64,000 bases of DNA. Source: Campylobacter majalis (GTDB taxonomy: Bacteria; Campylobacterota; Campylobacteria; Campylobacterales; Campylobacteraceae). Of this stretch, positions 8,603 to 18,521 are shown piece by piece. The stretch is from NCBI RefSeq assembly GCF_905120465.1, contig NZ_CAJHOF010000006.1:1-64000 (forward strand), written 5' to 3'. A program made the translations under genes and the position numbers. Position 1 is the first letter of the stretch, and each line of letters opens with the position of its first letter. Under the pieces are notes generated by a model. It ran no database searches. It was given only the letters and a program-made list of their open reading frames with translations, and was not told where the DNA came from.

Positions 8603-9724
8603 TTAATTGCCAAACTCATCCAATACGCTTAAAAACGTATCTGCCACATACTTTGCATCATCGTCACTCATGCTTTGATGGCACGGCAAACTAAGCTCTC
8701 GCAAGTAAAAATTCTCAGCATTTTTTAAATAAATTTCGCCATATTTTTGTTTATAATAGCTAAATTTATACGTTGGCTTATAATGCACCTGCACTCCAAC
8801 GCCCATCTCATGCAGTTTTTTAAAAATTTCAGCCTTTTTTTGAGCTAATTTTTCGCTTAAAAGAACAACGTAAAGATGTCTAGCAGATCGTTTATTTGGC
8901 TCAATTTTTACAATACTAAATTTAGTCTGGCTTTTAAACCTTTCATCATAATAACGTGCGATTTTCTCACGCACAGCAATCATATCATCAAGCCTTTTTA
9001 GTTGATTTTGTCCTAAAACACAAGCGACATCGCTAAGACGATAATTATATCCTAGCTCACTCATATCGCTATCCCAAAGCTCAGTTTTTACTATGCCGTG
9101 TGAGCGATAAAGACGAGCTAAATTAGCATATTCATCGCTATTTGTTGCAATCGCACCACCTTCAAAAGTTGTAATTGGCTTAATAGCATGAAAGCTAAAA
9201 ATGCTAATATCAGCATGATTTCCTACCTTAACTCCATCTATCTCGCTTCCAAGTGCATGAGAGGCGTCGTCTATTAATTTTAATCCATTTTGTCTAGCTA
9301 TTTTTAAAATTTCATCAATTGCTACAGCATTTCCGCCAAAATCGACAGCGGTTATGACCTTTGTTTTTGAAGTGATTAGTTTTTGTATGAGATTTTCATC
9401 GATGTTGCCATCATCTTTAACATCACAAAATTTTACATCAGCACCACACATCAACGCCGCATTTGCAGTAGCTGCAAAAGTTATTGGTGTAGTTATTACC
9501 TCATCGCCAACCCCAACACCTAGTGCCAAATAAGCCACATGTAAAGCCGAAGTAGCCGAGTTCATGACAACCACATGCTTTACGCCTATATATTTGCAAA
9601 GTGCCTTTTCAAACTCACTAACCGCAGTCCCGCCAGTTAAGTATTCACCTTTCATTGCAGCACAAACAACAGCTATATCGTCATCTGTAATTTGTTGTTT
9701 GCTGTAAGGGATAAAAGATCTCAC
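8603..9724 (-). CDS. pseC: PseC, UDP-4-keto-6-deoxy-sugar aminotransferase
   Basis: This PLP-dependent DegT/DnrJ/EryC1/StrS aminotransferase (373 aa) makes UDP-4-amino-4,6-dideoxy-N-acetyl-L-altrosamine from the PseB product. The PLP lysine sits in FSFHAIKPITTFEGG near residue 185, with DDASHALGSE upstream. The start codon is GTG with AAGGA 7 bases before it. It lies 9 bases after pseB and 10 before pseF, in one operon. Confidence 0.93.
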   Translation of the reverse strand: MRSFIPYSKQQITDDDIAVVCAAMKGEYLTGGTAVSEFEKALCKYIGVKHVVVMNSATSALHVAYLALGVGVGDEVITTPITFAATANAALMCGADVKFCDVKDDGNIDENLIQKLITSKTKVITAVDFGGNAVAIDEILKIARQNGLKLIDDASHALGSEIDGVKVGNHADISIFSFHAIKPITTFEGGAIATNSDEYANLARLYRSHGIVKTELWDSDMSELGYNYRLSDVACVLGQNQLKRLDDMIAVREKIARYYDERFKSQTKFSIVKIEPNKRSARHLYVVLLSEKLAQKKAEIFKKLHEMGVGVQVHYKPTYKFSYYKQKYGEIYLKNAENFYLRELSLPCHQSMSDDDAKYVADTFLSVLDEFGN

Positions 9725-9733
9725 TGTTTTTCC

Positions 9734-10747
<1,014 letters not shown>

Positions 10748-10837
10748 TTAACTATAAAAAAGTGTAAGCAAATTTTATACCACCATATAGCAATAGTGCC
10801 AAATTCTATTACTGAAAAAGTAAATTTTTAACACATC

Positions 10838-11419
10838 TTATCTGTTTTTGTTTAAAATTTCTAAAAACTCAGCTACATTTGTATCCCACCCATTTGGCAT
10901 TAGACTAAGCAAATAATCAGCGTCGCTATATCTGTGATAGCTACCTATGCCAATTTGTGCTTTGGGTTTAATAGTTTTGTTTTTTATTTTTAACCAATTT
11001 TTCTTAAACAACCCTTTAATCTCACTTTGTAAAGTGTTGTAGCTACTTAAAAAAGTTTCATTTTCTGGATTAAATACTATTTGTTTTTGGGCTATTATGT
11101 CACCTTTATCAAGTCCAGCACTCATATAATGAATACTTACTCCATTTGGAGTATTTTCAACAAAAGACCATAAATTTGGATAAACGCCTCTATTATAAGG
11201 CAAAAATGATATGTGTAAATTTATAGCAGATTGATTGAAGTGTCTTAAAACATCCTCTTTTAAAATTCTAAGATACCTATAGCTTATAATAAAATCAAAT
11301 TTTTCATTTTTAACAAAATTTTCACTAATATCATCCATGGTTTGGACTAGTTCATTGTTATCACTTTTTAAAAATTCAAAAAGCTCTTCATCGTTGCTCA
11401 AATATAAAATTTTTGCCAT
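10838..11419 (-). CDS. Second small formyltransferase-family protein
   Basis: This 193-residue protein has a formyltransferase N-terminal fold. The core is INLHISFLPYNRGVYPNLWS at residues 66-85, followed by GLDKGDIIA. The catalytic triad Asn67, His69 and Asp107 is complete, unlike the other formyltransferase at 3902. It sits 1 base after dcd and about 115 bases upstream of pseB on the same strand. By context I infer N-formylation of an amino sugar for surface glycans. The substrate is unknown, and no deacetylase is adjacent. Confidence 0.72.
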   Translation of the reverse strand: MAKILYLSNDEELFEFLKSDNNELVQTMDDISENFVKNEKFDFIISYRYLRILKEDVLRHFNQSAINLHISFLPYNRGVYPNLWSFVENTPNGVSIHYMSAGLDKGDIIAQKQIVFNPENETFLSSYNTLQSEIKGLFKKNWLKIKNKTIKPKAQIGIGSYHRYSDADYLLSLMPNGWDTNVAEFLEILNKNR

Positions 11420-11420
11420 T

Positions 11421-11981
11421 TTATTTTAAAATCCTAGGCAAAGTTATGCCCTCTTGTGATTGATATTTACCCTTTTTATCAGCATATGTTACCTCGCACG
11501 GCTCATCACCTTGCAAAAATAGCACTTGTGCGATGCCCTCATTTGCGTAAATTTTAGCTGGAAGTGGAGTTGTGTTTGAAATCTCAATCGTAATATGCCC
11601 CTTAAACCCCGGCTCAAACGGCGTGACATTTACGATTATGCCGCATCTTGCGTATGTGCTTTTACCAAGGCAAATTGCTAGGACATCATCTGGCATATTA
11701 AAATATTCAACCGTTCTAGCAAGCGCAAACGAATTTGGCGGCACTATACAAACATCACCCTTAAAATCAACTACATTTTTCTCATCAAAATTCTTAGGAT
11801 CTACAACTGTGCCACCAATATTTGTAAAAATTTTAAACTCATCAGCCACGCGTATGTCATAGCCGTAACTGCTAACGCCGTAGCTTACCACGCCACTACC
11901 GACTTGATCCTCGCAAAAAGGCACGATCATATCGCACTCTTTGCTCATTTTTCTTATCCACTTGTCGCTTTTTAATCCCAT
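11421..11981 (-). CDS. dcd: dCTP deaminase
   Basis: This 186-residue enzyme deaminates dCTP to dUTP for thymidylate synthesis. Family features are SSYGYDIR around residue 38, [11 protein letters not shown] near 106, and [19 protein letters not shown] with the catalytic Glu near 124-131. The ribosome site AAAGGAT lies inside the end of the upstream 38-residue peptide gene, so expression is probably coupled. Confidence 0.95.
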   Translation of the reverse strand: MGLKSDKWIRKMSKECDMIVPFCEDQVGSGVVSYGVSSYGYDIRVADEFKIFTNIGGTVVDPKNFDEKNVVDFKGDVCIVPPNSFALARTVEYFNMPDDVLAICLGKSTYARCGIIVNVTPFEPGFKGHITIEISNTTPLPAKIYANEGIAQVLFLQGDEPCEVTYADKKGKYQSQEGITLPRILK

Positions 11982-11982
11982 T

Positions 11983-12099
11983 TTAATCCTTTGAAATTTC
12001 GTCTAATTTATCATATTTTTTCTGTTTAAACCATGCTACGCCAAAAACAAAAATCGCTATTAACAAAAGTGCCAAGGCTTCGTTTATCAAATCATTCAT
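11983..12099 (-). CDS. 38-residue single-pass membrane peptide
   Basis: This short reading frame begins with an ATG that overlaps the murB stop (ATGA) and ends 1 base before the dcd start, filling the murB-dcd gap exactly. It encodes [20 protein letters not shown], then [18 protein letters not shown]: one hydrophobic helix followed by a basic-acidic tail. The position and perfect packing argue that it is real. Function is unknown; small cell-envelope peptides of this shape are common. Confidence 0.65.
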   Translation of the reverse strand: MNDLINEALALLLIAIFVFGVAWFKQKKYDKLDEISKD

Positions 12100-12869
12100 A
12101 GCACAACAACCTCGCACTTTAGCTCTATATGAAAGCTATCTTTTACCCTGCGTTTTGCTTCGTTTATAAGCCACATCGCATCGTCAAAACTTGCATTATT
12201 AAAATTTATCATAAAATTTGCATGAACATCGCTAAACATCGCTCCACCTTTGACATAACCCTTTAGCCCAACCGCTTCTAAAAGCCTACCAGCATAATCG
12301 CCATGCGGATTTACAAACACTGAGCCAAAACTTGCCCCCCTTGGTTGGTTTGCTCTTTTTTCCTCAAAAAACTTTGCCTTATCTTGACTAAAACCGCGTT
12401 TTATTTTAAATTTTGCCCCATAAATACACTCATTTATGCCACTGTATCGATACGAAAAATTAAAATTTTCTCGCTCTATCCAGCCACTTTTAAGCCTAAC
12501 GTGAGTTAAATAATCGCTTACACTAACGCCTCCAAGTCCCGCATTCATCTTAACAAGTCCGCCAAGTGTGCCAGGGATTGATTTTAAAAACTCAAAATTT
12601 GCTAAATCATTTTTTTTGGCAAAATTATAAATTTTACCAGACTTACAAGCTCCACCAATCTCTAAAATATCGCCATCAATTTTAATATAATCAAAACTAT
12701 CGCCAAGCATTGCGATTTTTGGCGGATTATTTGAAACTAAGATATTATTACCAGCACCGATCATCAAAAAGCCAACAGCGTCATCATCTACTGAGTTTAT
12801 CACGCTTACTTCACACACACAGCCAATTTTTACAGAGCTAAATTTAGCAAAATCAATCTCTCGCTTCAC
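12096..12869 (-). CDS. murB: UDP-N-acetylenolpyruvoylglucosamine reductase MurB
   Basis: This FAD-dependent reductase (257 aa) makes UDP-MurNAc for peptidoglycan. It shows IGAGNNILVSN in the FAD-binding domain, LKSIPGTLGGLVKMNAG near residue 95, and NQPRGASFGSVFVNP with the catalytic serine near 180. It is shorter than E. coli MurB, as is usual in this group. It overlaps fliQ by 4 bases. A run of six C at 12335-12340 is too short to expect phase switching. Confidence 0.93.
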   Translation of the reverse strand: MKREIDFAKFSSVKIGCVCEVSVINSVDDDAVGFLMIGAGNNILVSNNPPKIAMLGDSFDYIKIDGDILEIGGACKSGKIYNFAKKNDLANFEFLKSIPGTLGGLVKMNAGLGGVSVSDYLTHVRLKSGWIERENFNFSYRYSGINECIYGAKFKIKRGFSQDKAKFFEEKRANQPRGASFGSVFVNPHGDYAGRLLEAVGLKGYVKGGAMFSDVHANFMINFNNASFDDAMWLINEAKRRVKDSFHIELKCEVVVL

Positions 12870-13132
12870 CTAATAAACTCCGGTATCATTTCTATCACTC
12901 GTGTAGTAAATTCACTCATCATCGTAACCATCCACGGCATTAAAAATATAATTACAACAACTACTAAAATTATCTTTGGTACAAAGCTTAGTGTTGTTTC
13001 ATTTATCTGTGTTGTTGCCTGAAATATCGAGATTAGCAAACCTGCCACAAGCCCACTTAAAAGCATTGGAAGACTTAAATAAAGTGCGATTTTAAACGTC
13101 TCTATCCCAAGTGCAACAAGTGTGCTTTGCAT
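12866..13132 (-). CDS. fliQ: Flagellar export apparatus protein FliQ
   Basis: This 88-residue inner-membrane component of the flagellar type III export gate has two hydrophobic helices (about residues 14-40 and 52-72) separated by the conserved QATTQINETTLSFVPK. Length and motif fit FliQ. It overlaps mqnD by 1 base and murB by 4, an operon arrangement that mixes motility and housekeeping genes. Confidence 0.95.
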   Translation of the reverse strand: MQSTLVALGIETFKIALYLSLPMLLSGLVAGLLISIFQATTQINETTLSFVPKIILVVVVIIFLMPWMVTMMSEFTTRVIEMIPEFIR

Positions 13133-14001
13133 TAACTAAACCTTGTTTGATTATACTCAGTTGGTATAAAATAGTCATTTGCGTCTATTAATGCATCATA
13201 AAACCCATGTTTGTAGCCTATCTCATAAAGCTTATTGAGTGAGCTGATGGCTATTTTATCCATTGATATTGAGTTTTCATTTGCATACATATTTAAATAT
13301 GTTTTTAGCTTGTGTTTATCGACACGTATCATATTTCTTTCCATTAACATATGCGACAAAAACGGCTTATGCGATGTTGCTACACGCACAGCTTCGGTTA
13401 GAACACGCTCTGTTTCTATCGCATCTGTTAATGGTAGCGATCTACGAAGAGCCATACCGCCAAGTGGCAACGGCATCTCACCAGCCAATTCGCACCATAT
13501 ATCCCATAACTCACGCTCCACACATAACTCATCGCTAAATTCTAATATGCTTTCATGTATCAAAACTCCAGCATCAACCTCCCCACCAATAACGGCACTT
13601 TCTATATCTAGAAAATTTTTATACACTATCTTTGCATTTGGATATGCTATCTTAAATAGCATCGCATTTGTCGTGTGAGCTCCACTAAGTGCAACTTTAA
13701 AATTTCGTTTTAAGATTGCACCTTTTTTCTTTACAAGTTTTGGTCCATATCCGTTACCAAAACTAACCGCCGTCCTTAAAAGTGCATACTCATCGCGTAT
13801 AAACGGATACAAAGCAAAACTAATAGCTGTAGCACTAAAAGTGCCCTTTAAGGCCTCTTCGTTTAGCGTTTGTATATCCAAAGCGGTGTTTGTAAATCTA
13901 AGAGTTTGACTATCAACCCAACCAAATTTTATAGCCATATACATAAAAATATCATCAGCATCAGGCGAATGTGCCACATCAATTTGCTTAAAGTGCTTCA
14001 A
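13132..14001 (-). CDS. mqnD: 1,4-dihydroxy-6-naphthoate synthase MqnD
   Basis: This 289-residue periplasmic-binding-protein-like enzyme belongs to the futalosine route to menaquinone. The N-terminal VAHSPDADDIFMYMA is the family signature. Residues 75-100 carry SFGNGYGPKLVKKKG, and HTTNAMLF and VDAGVLIHES follow. It probably heads the run mqnD-fliQ-murB-small peptide-dcd. The pathway is the norm in Campylobacterales, which lack the classical men genes. Confidence 0.87.
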   Translation of the reverse strand: MKHFKQIDVAHSPDADDIFMYMAIKFGWVDSQTLRFTNTALDIQTLNEEALKGTFSATAISFALYPFIRDEYALLRTAVSFGNGYGPKLVKKKGAILKRNFKVALSGAHTTNAMLFKIAYPNAKIVYKNFLDIESAVIGGEVDAGVLIHESILEFSDELCVERELWDIWCELAGEMPLPLGGMALRRSLPLTDAIETERVLTEAVRVATSHKPFLSHMLMERNMIRVDKHKLKTYLNMYANENSISMDKIAISSLNKLYEIGYKHGFYDALIDANDYFIPTEYNQTRFS

Positions 14002-14207
14002 AATTTTATCCTTTTTTAGTGATTTTAGCTAAATTTCGTTTAAATTTCACACACTATTTAATCAATCACAAAATTTTATAAATATTTTATAAATTTTCAA
14101 AGTTTATTTTGATAGGATAACTCAGATTTAAATGCAAAATTTATCAAGGGCAACCCAAACTCACAAAAAGTACTCTTGATGAGAAATTGCAACATTAAGG
14201 AGACACC

Positions 14208-15590
14208 ATGAGTCCTACTCTGCTTATCATCTGTTTTATCTTGGCGATTATTGCCATGATTTTTATGATATCAAAACTAAAAGTTCATCCATTTTTAGCC
14301 TTGATGAGCATATCACTGCTTTTGGCTTTAGTTTCTGGTATTCCAGTTAGCAAAATTCCAAGCATGACAGGCGATGGATTTAGTGCCATATTTAAAAGTA
14401 TTGGTATAGTTATTATATTTGGTGCATTAATTGGTTCAATTCTGGAAAAGACAGGTGCTGCACTCAAATTAGCCGATATAGTTGTGGGGCTAGTTGGCAA
14501 GAAATTTCCAGAACTTGCCATGCTGATTATGGGCTGGATTGTAGGAATACCGGTATTTTGCGATAGTGGCTTTGTTGTTTTAAATCCAATAAGAAATGCT
14601 CTTAAAAACAAAATAGCAGCAAATCCAGTTGGTATGAGCGTAGCACTTAGTGGCGGATTGTATGCTGCACATGTGTTTATACCGCCAACACCAGGTCCTA
14701 TCGCAGCAGCCGGACATCTAGGTGTAGCGTCAAATTTATTTTTAGTTATAGTTATGGGCGCAATCGTATCTGTGCCTGTTCTTATAGCGGTGTATTTTTT
14801 TGCTAAATATATTGGTCCAAAAGTCGATATAGATACTACAGCGGACAATATCATAATACAAAAATCATACAACGATCTCATAAAAGAATACGGTGTGTTA
14901 CCAAGTGGCTTTTTAAGTCTGGCACCTATATTTGTGCCGATATTTTTAATGGGACTTGCGTCTGTTATAAATATGGCAAACCTTCAAGACTCATCCTATG
15001 GTAGCATTTTGGTATTTTTAGGTAACCCTATCATTGCACTAGCAGTTGGCGTGATATTTGCAATTATTTTACTTGTTGAAACTGGCAAGATTAAAATTTT
15101 TAGCTCAATCACGGAGGAGACTTTAAAAGTAGTTGGTCCGATACTATTTATCACCGCAGCTGGTGGTGTGCTTGGCAAGGTTATCACAGAGGCTGGTTTT
15201 GTAGGATTTATTAAAGAAAATGCCGAAGTGATTAAAACGGCAGGGATATTTTTCCCATTTATAATTGCAGCCGTACTAAAAACGGCACAAGGAAGCTCAA
15301 CTGTAGCAATTATCACTACCGCCTCAATAATGGGTGCATATACAGCAGGAGATGGCTCACTCATGCACACGCTTGGGCTTGATAGCCAAATGGGTGCGGT
15401 TTTAGCTGTCATGGCAATCGGTGCTGGTGCGATGACCGTCTCTCATGCAAACGATAGCTATTTCTGGGTTGTAACAAATTTCAGCAAAATGACACCTCAG
15501 CAAGGCTATAAAACACAATCCATGCTTACATTTATCATGGGAATTGTAGGGATTTTAAGCGTTTATGCTTGTGCGGTGGTGCTATTATGA
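14208..15590 (+). CDS. GntP-family sugar-acid permease
   Basis: This 460-residue protein of about a dozen hydrophobic segments belongs to the GntP gluconate:H+ symporter family. It contains GWIVGIPVFCDSGFVVLNP and FIPPTPGPIAAAGHLG near residues 110-165, and GAGAMTVSHANDSYFW near 400, all family hallmarks. AAGGAG precedes the ATG. The next gene is a glycerate kinase with a 4-base overlap, so the substrate is probably D-glycerate rather than gluconate. The 206-base region upstream has an imperfect dyad (atcaaggg/ctcttgat) that could be an operator. Confidence 0.87.
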   Translation: MSPTLLIICFILAIIAMIFMISKLKVHPFLALMSISLLLALVSGIPVSKIPSMTGDGFSAIFKSIGIVIIFGALIGSILEKTGAALKLADIVVGLVGKKFPELAMLIMGWIVGIPVFCDSGFVVLNPIRNALKNKIAANPVGMSVALSGGLYAAHVFIPPTPGPIAAAGHLGVASNLFLVIVMGAIVSVPVLIAVYFFAKYIGPKVDIDTTADNIIIQKSYNDLIKEYGVLPSGFLSLAPIFVPIFLMGLASVINMANLQDSSYGSILVFLGNPIIALAVGVIFAIILLVETGKIKIFSSITEETLKVVGPILFITAAGGVLGKVITEAGFVGFIKENAEVIKTAGIFFPFIIAAVLKTAQGSSTVAIITTASIMGAYTAGDGSLMHTLGLDSQMGAVLAVMAIGAGAMTVSHANDSYFWVVTNFSKMTPQQGYKTQSMLTFIMGIVGILSVYACAVVLL

Positions 15591-16717
15591 AAGTTTTAGT
15601 TGCAATTGATTCATTTAAAGGCTCACTAAGCTCACTTGAAGCCGGTAAGGCAATAGCAAGTGGAATTAAGCATCTTTGCGATGTAAGTGTAAAGCCTGTA
15701 GCTGATGGAGGCGAAGGGACGGTTGAAGCACTAAATGATGCTTTAGATGGAAAATATATAGAAATAATCACACAAAATCCAATTGGCGTTAAAATTCTAG
15801 CCAAATATGCATTAGTTGGCGAAACAGCCATTATGGAAATGGCAAGTTCATCTGGTCTAACTCTGCTAACAAAAGATGAAAGAAATCCACTAAAAACCAG
15901 CACTTATGGCTTTGGCTTGATGATAAAAGACGCCATTGAAAGAGGTGCTAGAAAATTTATAATTGGCATTGGTGGAAGTGCGACAAACGACGCCGGTATC
16001 GGTATGCTATCGGCTTTAGGTTTTGAATTTTATGATGATAGTGGCGATTTGGTTGAACCAAATGGTTCAGGGCTTATTAAAATAGCTAAAATTTCAAGTA
16101 AAAATGCAATGCCTGAGCTAAAAGATAGTGAGTTTTTAATAGCTTGTGATGTTGATAATCCACTATTTGGCAAAAATGGTGCCGCTTATATTTATGCTCC
16201 GCAAAAAGGTGCCACACCTGAAATGGTGCGTGAGCTAGACGCTGGTCTTACAAGCTTTGCAGATGTCGTTACAAAGCACTTTGATACTGAGCATTGGAAG
16301 CTATGCGGAGCTGGTGCAGCTGGCGGACTAGGATATGGGTTAGTAAGCTTTTTAAATGCTAGATTAAAACCTGGCGTGAAAATTGTAAGCGAAGAGATAG
16401 GGCTTGAAGACGAGATCAAAAACGCAGATCTTATCATAACCGGCGAAGGAAGACTTGATTTTCAAAGCTCCATGGGCAAAACTCCAACAGGCGTAGCAAA
16501 ACTAGCCAAAAAACACAATAAGCCTGTTGTTGCGCTCGCTGGTGGCGTGACAAAAGAGGCAAGTAAATGCAACGAAAATGGAATAGATGCGTTTTTTAGC
16601 ATACAAAACGAGCCAACTAGTCTAGACGAATCAATGAAAAAAGAGGTATCAAAAGAGAATTTAAAACGTGTTGCTGAACAGGTTTTAAGGCTATTTTTAA
16701 TAAATCATAAGGGCTAA
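15587..16717 (+). CDS. Glycerate 2-kinase (GarK/GlxK family)
   Basis: This 376-residue kinase phosphorylates D-glycerate to 2-phosphoglycerate, feeding straight into phosphoenolpyruvate. N-terminal VLVAIDSFKGSLSS, VKPVADGGEGTVEAL near residue 45, GIGGSATNDAGIGM near 130 and ITGEGRLDFQS near 285 are diagnostic. I start at 15587, where the ATG overlaps the permease stop as ATGA; a longer frame from 15569 begins inside the permease gene. With the permease it forms a two-gene glycerate-use module. Confidence 0.9.
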   Translation: MKVLVAIDSFKGSLSSLEAGKAIASGIKHLCDVSVKPVADGGEGTVEALNDALDGKYIEIITQNPIGVKILAKYALVGETAIMEMASSSGLTLLTKDERNPLKTSTYGFGLMIKDAIERGARKFIIGIGGSATNDAGIGMLSALGFEFYDDSGDLVEPNGSGLIKIAKISSKNAMPELKDSEFLIACDVDNPLFGKNGAAYIYAPQKGATPEMVRELDAGLTSFADVVTKHFDTEHWKLCGAGAAGGLGYGLVSFLNARLKPGVKIVSEEIGLEDEIKNADLIITGEGRLDFQSSMGKTPTGVAKLAKKHNKPVVALAGGVTKEASKCNENGIDAFFSIQNEPTSLDESMKKEVSKENLKRVAEQVLRLFLINHKG

Positions 16718-16728
16718 AACAGCCCTTA
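16708..16728 (+). terminator. Hairpin terminator after the glycerate operon
   Basis: Perfect 8-bp stem taagggct/agccctta with a 5-base loop, overlapping the kinase stop codon and followed by an AT-rich stretch ending in attttt. It probably ends the permease-kinase transcript. Confidence 0.65.
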
Positions 16729-16758
16729 AATTTGAGATATTTTTGCTTATGTTTGTAA

Positions 16759-16791
16759 CTAAATTTATCAAATACGCTTTGATAAATTTAG
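16759..16791. repeat. 14-bp perfect inverted repeat
   Basis: Arms ctaaatttatcaaa and tttgataaatttag match perfectly around a 5-base loop (tacgc). It is the strongest of four hairpins in this gap. It could be a second, bidirectional terminator or part of a structured RNA. Confidence 0.6.
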
Positions 16792-16890
16792 ACATGCTTT
16801 TATTTAATTTTAAACTCAAACAAATCAAATTTGATTTTAATTACGATTTATCTTGTTGATTTACAAAAACTCACTATTAATTTTCTCACA

Positions 16891-16915
16891 GGTTTTTGTA
16901 TTTTATACAAAAACC
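16891..16915. repeat. 10-bp perfect inverted repeat
   Basis: Arms ggtttttgta and tacaaaaacc flank a 5-base loop. The hairpin stands alone in non-coding DNA, with no adjacent gene end. Confidence 0.55.
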
Positions 16916-17617
16916 ACTTTCTTTTAAACAAATATAGAAGAAACTTTTTTGATACCCTTAAAATTTTTAATCTTAAGGGTAGATTTATGCCGTTTGCTTC
17001 TTGTAAAGCAGCAAGCAAAGTATAAAATTGCAATGCTTGGACTTTATACTTATGGGATTTAAGTGTCGATAAAAGCCCACTTACAACTGTCTAAGCATAA
17101 AGCTTTTTCATTTCGCTTTATAATTGTAAAGCAAAAATATAGGTATTTTCCAACTTGCGTTGTGTTTCTTTTTGCCATACAATCTTTTGTATTAAAACAA
17201 CTCTCATTTATTTGGATTTTGCTGTTAAATTTACTCAATTTTAACCCTGCTTTGTTTGAGTTAAATTATTTCATTTTGTTGTTTTGACTAAATTTTACAA
17301 AGTTTAATTGTGTAGTATTTTAATGATTTTTAAAAATGTTTTACTGCATAAACATTTGCCAATATAATACTATAAAGTTTATTGCCACAAAAAGATAGTT
17401 TGCAAACAAAAATCAACTTAAGATAAATGTCTAAATTTAAAACATATAAAAAAGATTTTATCCATAAATCTTTGCAAAAAATAGCTAGAGTTTATCTAAA
17501 TTTTGCTTTTAAAATTTTTTAACACCAAAACAAAACAATACAATTTTTCTAAAGTGTTAAGAGTAAAATTACAATCTGACTTTATCGCAACCTAGCAAAT
17601 ATAACATCTGGCTAAAA

Positions 17618-18445
17618 TTATGGCTCAAAAAACTGCAATGAGTACTTAGCATCATTATACATTGCTTCGCCGTATTCACTCACGCCATAGTTTCTAAACA
17701 TCTCTTGTGCCTCGTCACTTTTTAAAAAATCAACAAACAAATCAGCCTTTGTGTCTGCGTTTATCCCACTCATAGCAGCATAGACATTTACAAGCACTTT
17801 ATCTCCAGAATATAACTTTTCAATATTTAAAAGCTCATTTTTTACACTTATATAAGTGCTTGAATCGCTCATAAAATAGCCACTTGTTTCGTCTGCTTTT
17901 TTAAGAGTGGCTGTCATGAAATCACGATTTGACTTATACCACTCACCGCTTGGCACAATACCCGCTAACTCCCATATTTTTAGCTCCTTTACGTGTGTGC
18001 CACTCTTGTCATCGCGTGTGTAAAACAACGACTTGCTAGTTGCTATGCGATGATACGCCTCAGCCGCACTCCTGGCTCTTTTTACCTTTGCTGGATCATC
18101 TTTTGGACCGATTATATAAAACTCATTTGAGCCAATTAATGTGCGGTTTTTAGCAACACCACTTGCAATAAGCTCTTTTTCTAATTTTGGCGAGTGGCTC
18201 ATCGTAACATCAACTAAGCCATCTTTTAACATATTTAATCCCTCTCCGCTACCAGCCTTAATCCAGCAAATTTTAACACCAAATATCTCGCTAAATTTTT
18301 CAGAAATCACCTTTAAAAGACCAAGTTCGCCAGGACTACCAGTGGCAACCTTAATCTCATCGTCTCCATATCCATAAATATCAGTGCATTCAACAGCATA
18401 TAAATTTGCAAACAATAAACAACTTAAAAGTAGTGATTTTTTCAT
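17618..18445 (-). CDS. TupA-like periplasmic oxyanion-binding protein
   Basis: This 275-residue protein has a signal peptide (MKKSLLLSCLLFANLYA) and a periplasmic-binding fold. ATGSPGELGLLKVI near residue 35, IKAGSGEGLNMLKDG and VDVTMSHSPKLEKEL near 80 resemble the tungstate-binding TupA family. FYTRDDKSGTHVKELKIWE is also typical. No permease or ATPase gene is next to it, so its transporter must be elsewhere or it is an orphan. Tungstate or molybdate would serve formate dehydrogenase. Phosphate or another anion cannot be excluded. Confidence 0.72.
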   Translation of the reverse strand: MKKSLLLSCLLFANLYAVECTDIYGYGDDEIKVATGSPGELGLLKVISEKFSEIFGVKICWIKAGSGEGLNMLKDGLVDVTMSHSPKLEKELIASGVAKNRTLIGSNEFYIIGPKDDPAKVKRARSAAEAYHRIATSKSLFYTRDDKSGTHVKELKIWELAGIVPSGEWYKSNRDFMTATLKKADETSGYFMSDSSTYISVKNELLNIEKLYSGDKVLVNVYAAMSGINADTKADLFVDFLKSDEAQEMFRNYGVSEYGEAMYNDAKYSLQFFEP

Positions 18446-18521
18446 AGCTTCTCCTAATTTTATAATTTTAATACAACAAAAACTACATGTTTTTAAGATA
18501 TTTTAAAACCAACAAGCCCCA

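Larger units (their letters stand above)
16729..17617. other. Hairpin-rich non-coding gap of about 0.9 kb
   Basis: I see no convincing gene. Two frames on the plus strand (16831-17025 and 17063-17287) have no ribosome site and implausible composition. Instead there are four separate perfect inverted repeats: 16759-16791 (14-bp stem), 16891-16915 (10-bp), 16953-16981 (8-bp) and 17018-17051 (9-bp). The region could hold terminators or one or more small RNAs. Confidence 0.5.

Noticed and set aside
12335-12340. C6 run in murB as a phase switch
   Set aside because: Six bases is too short for frequent slippage, the gene is essential and the frame is intact.
13235-13678. 147-codon plus-strand frame opposite mqnD
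   Set aside because: It is antisense to a well-supported gene, and the composition is typical of shadow frames.
16953-16981. CRISPR-like repeats in the gap
   Set aside because: The repeats are different inverted repeats, not identical direct repeats with spacers.
17063-17287. Possible 74-residue gene in the hairpin-rich gap
   Set aside because: GTG start without ribosome site, biased composition, no partner genes; treated as chance.
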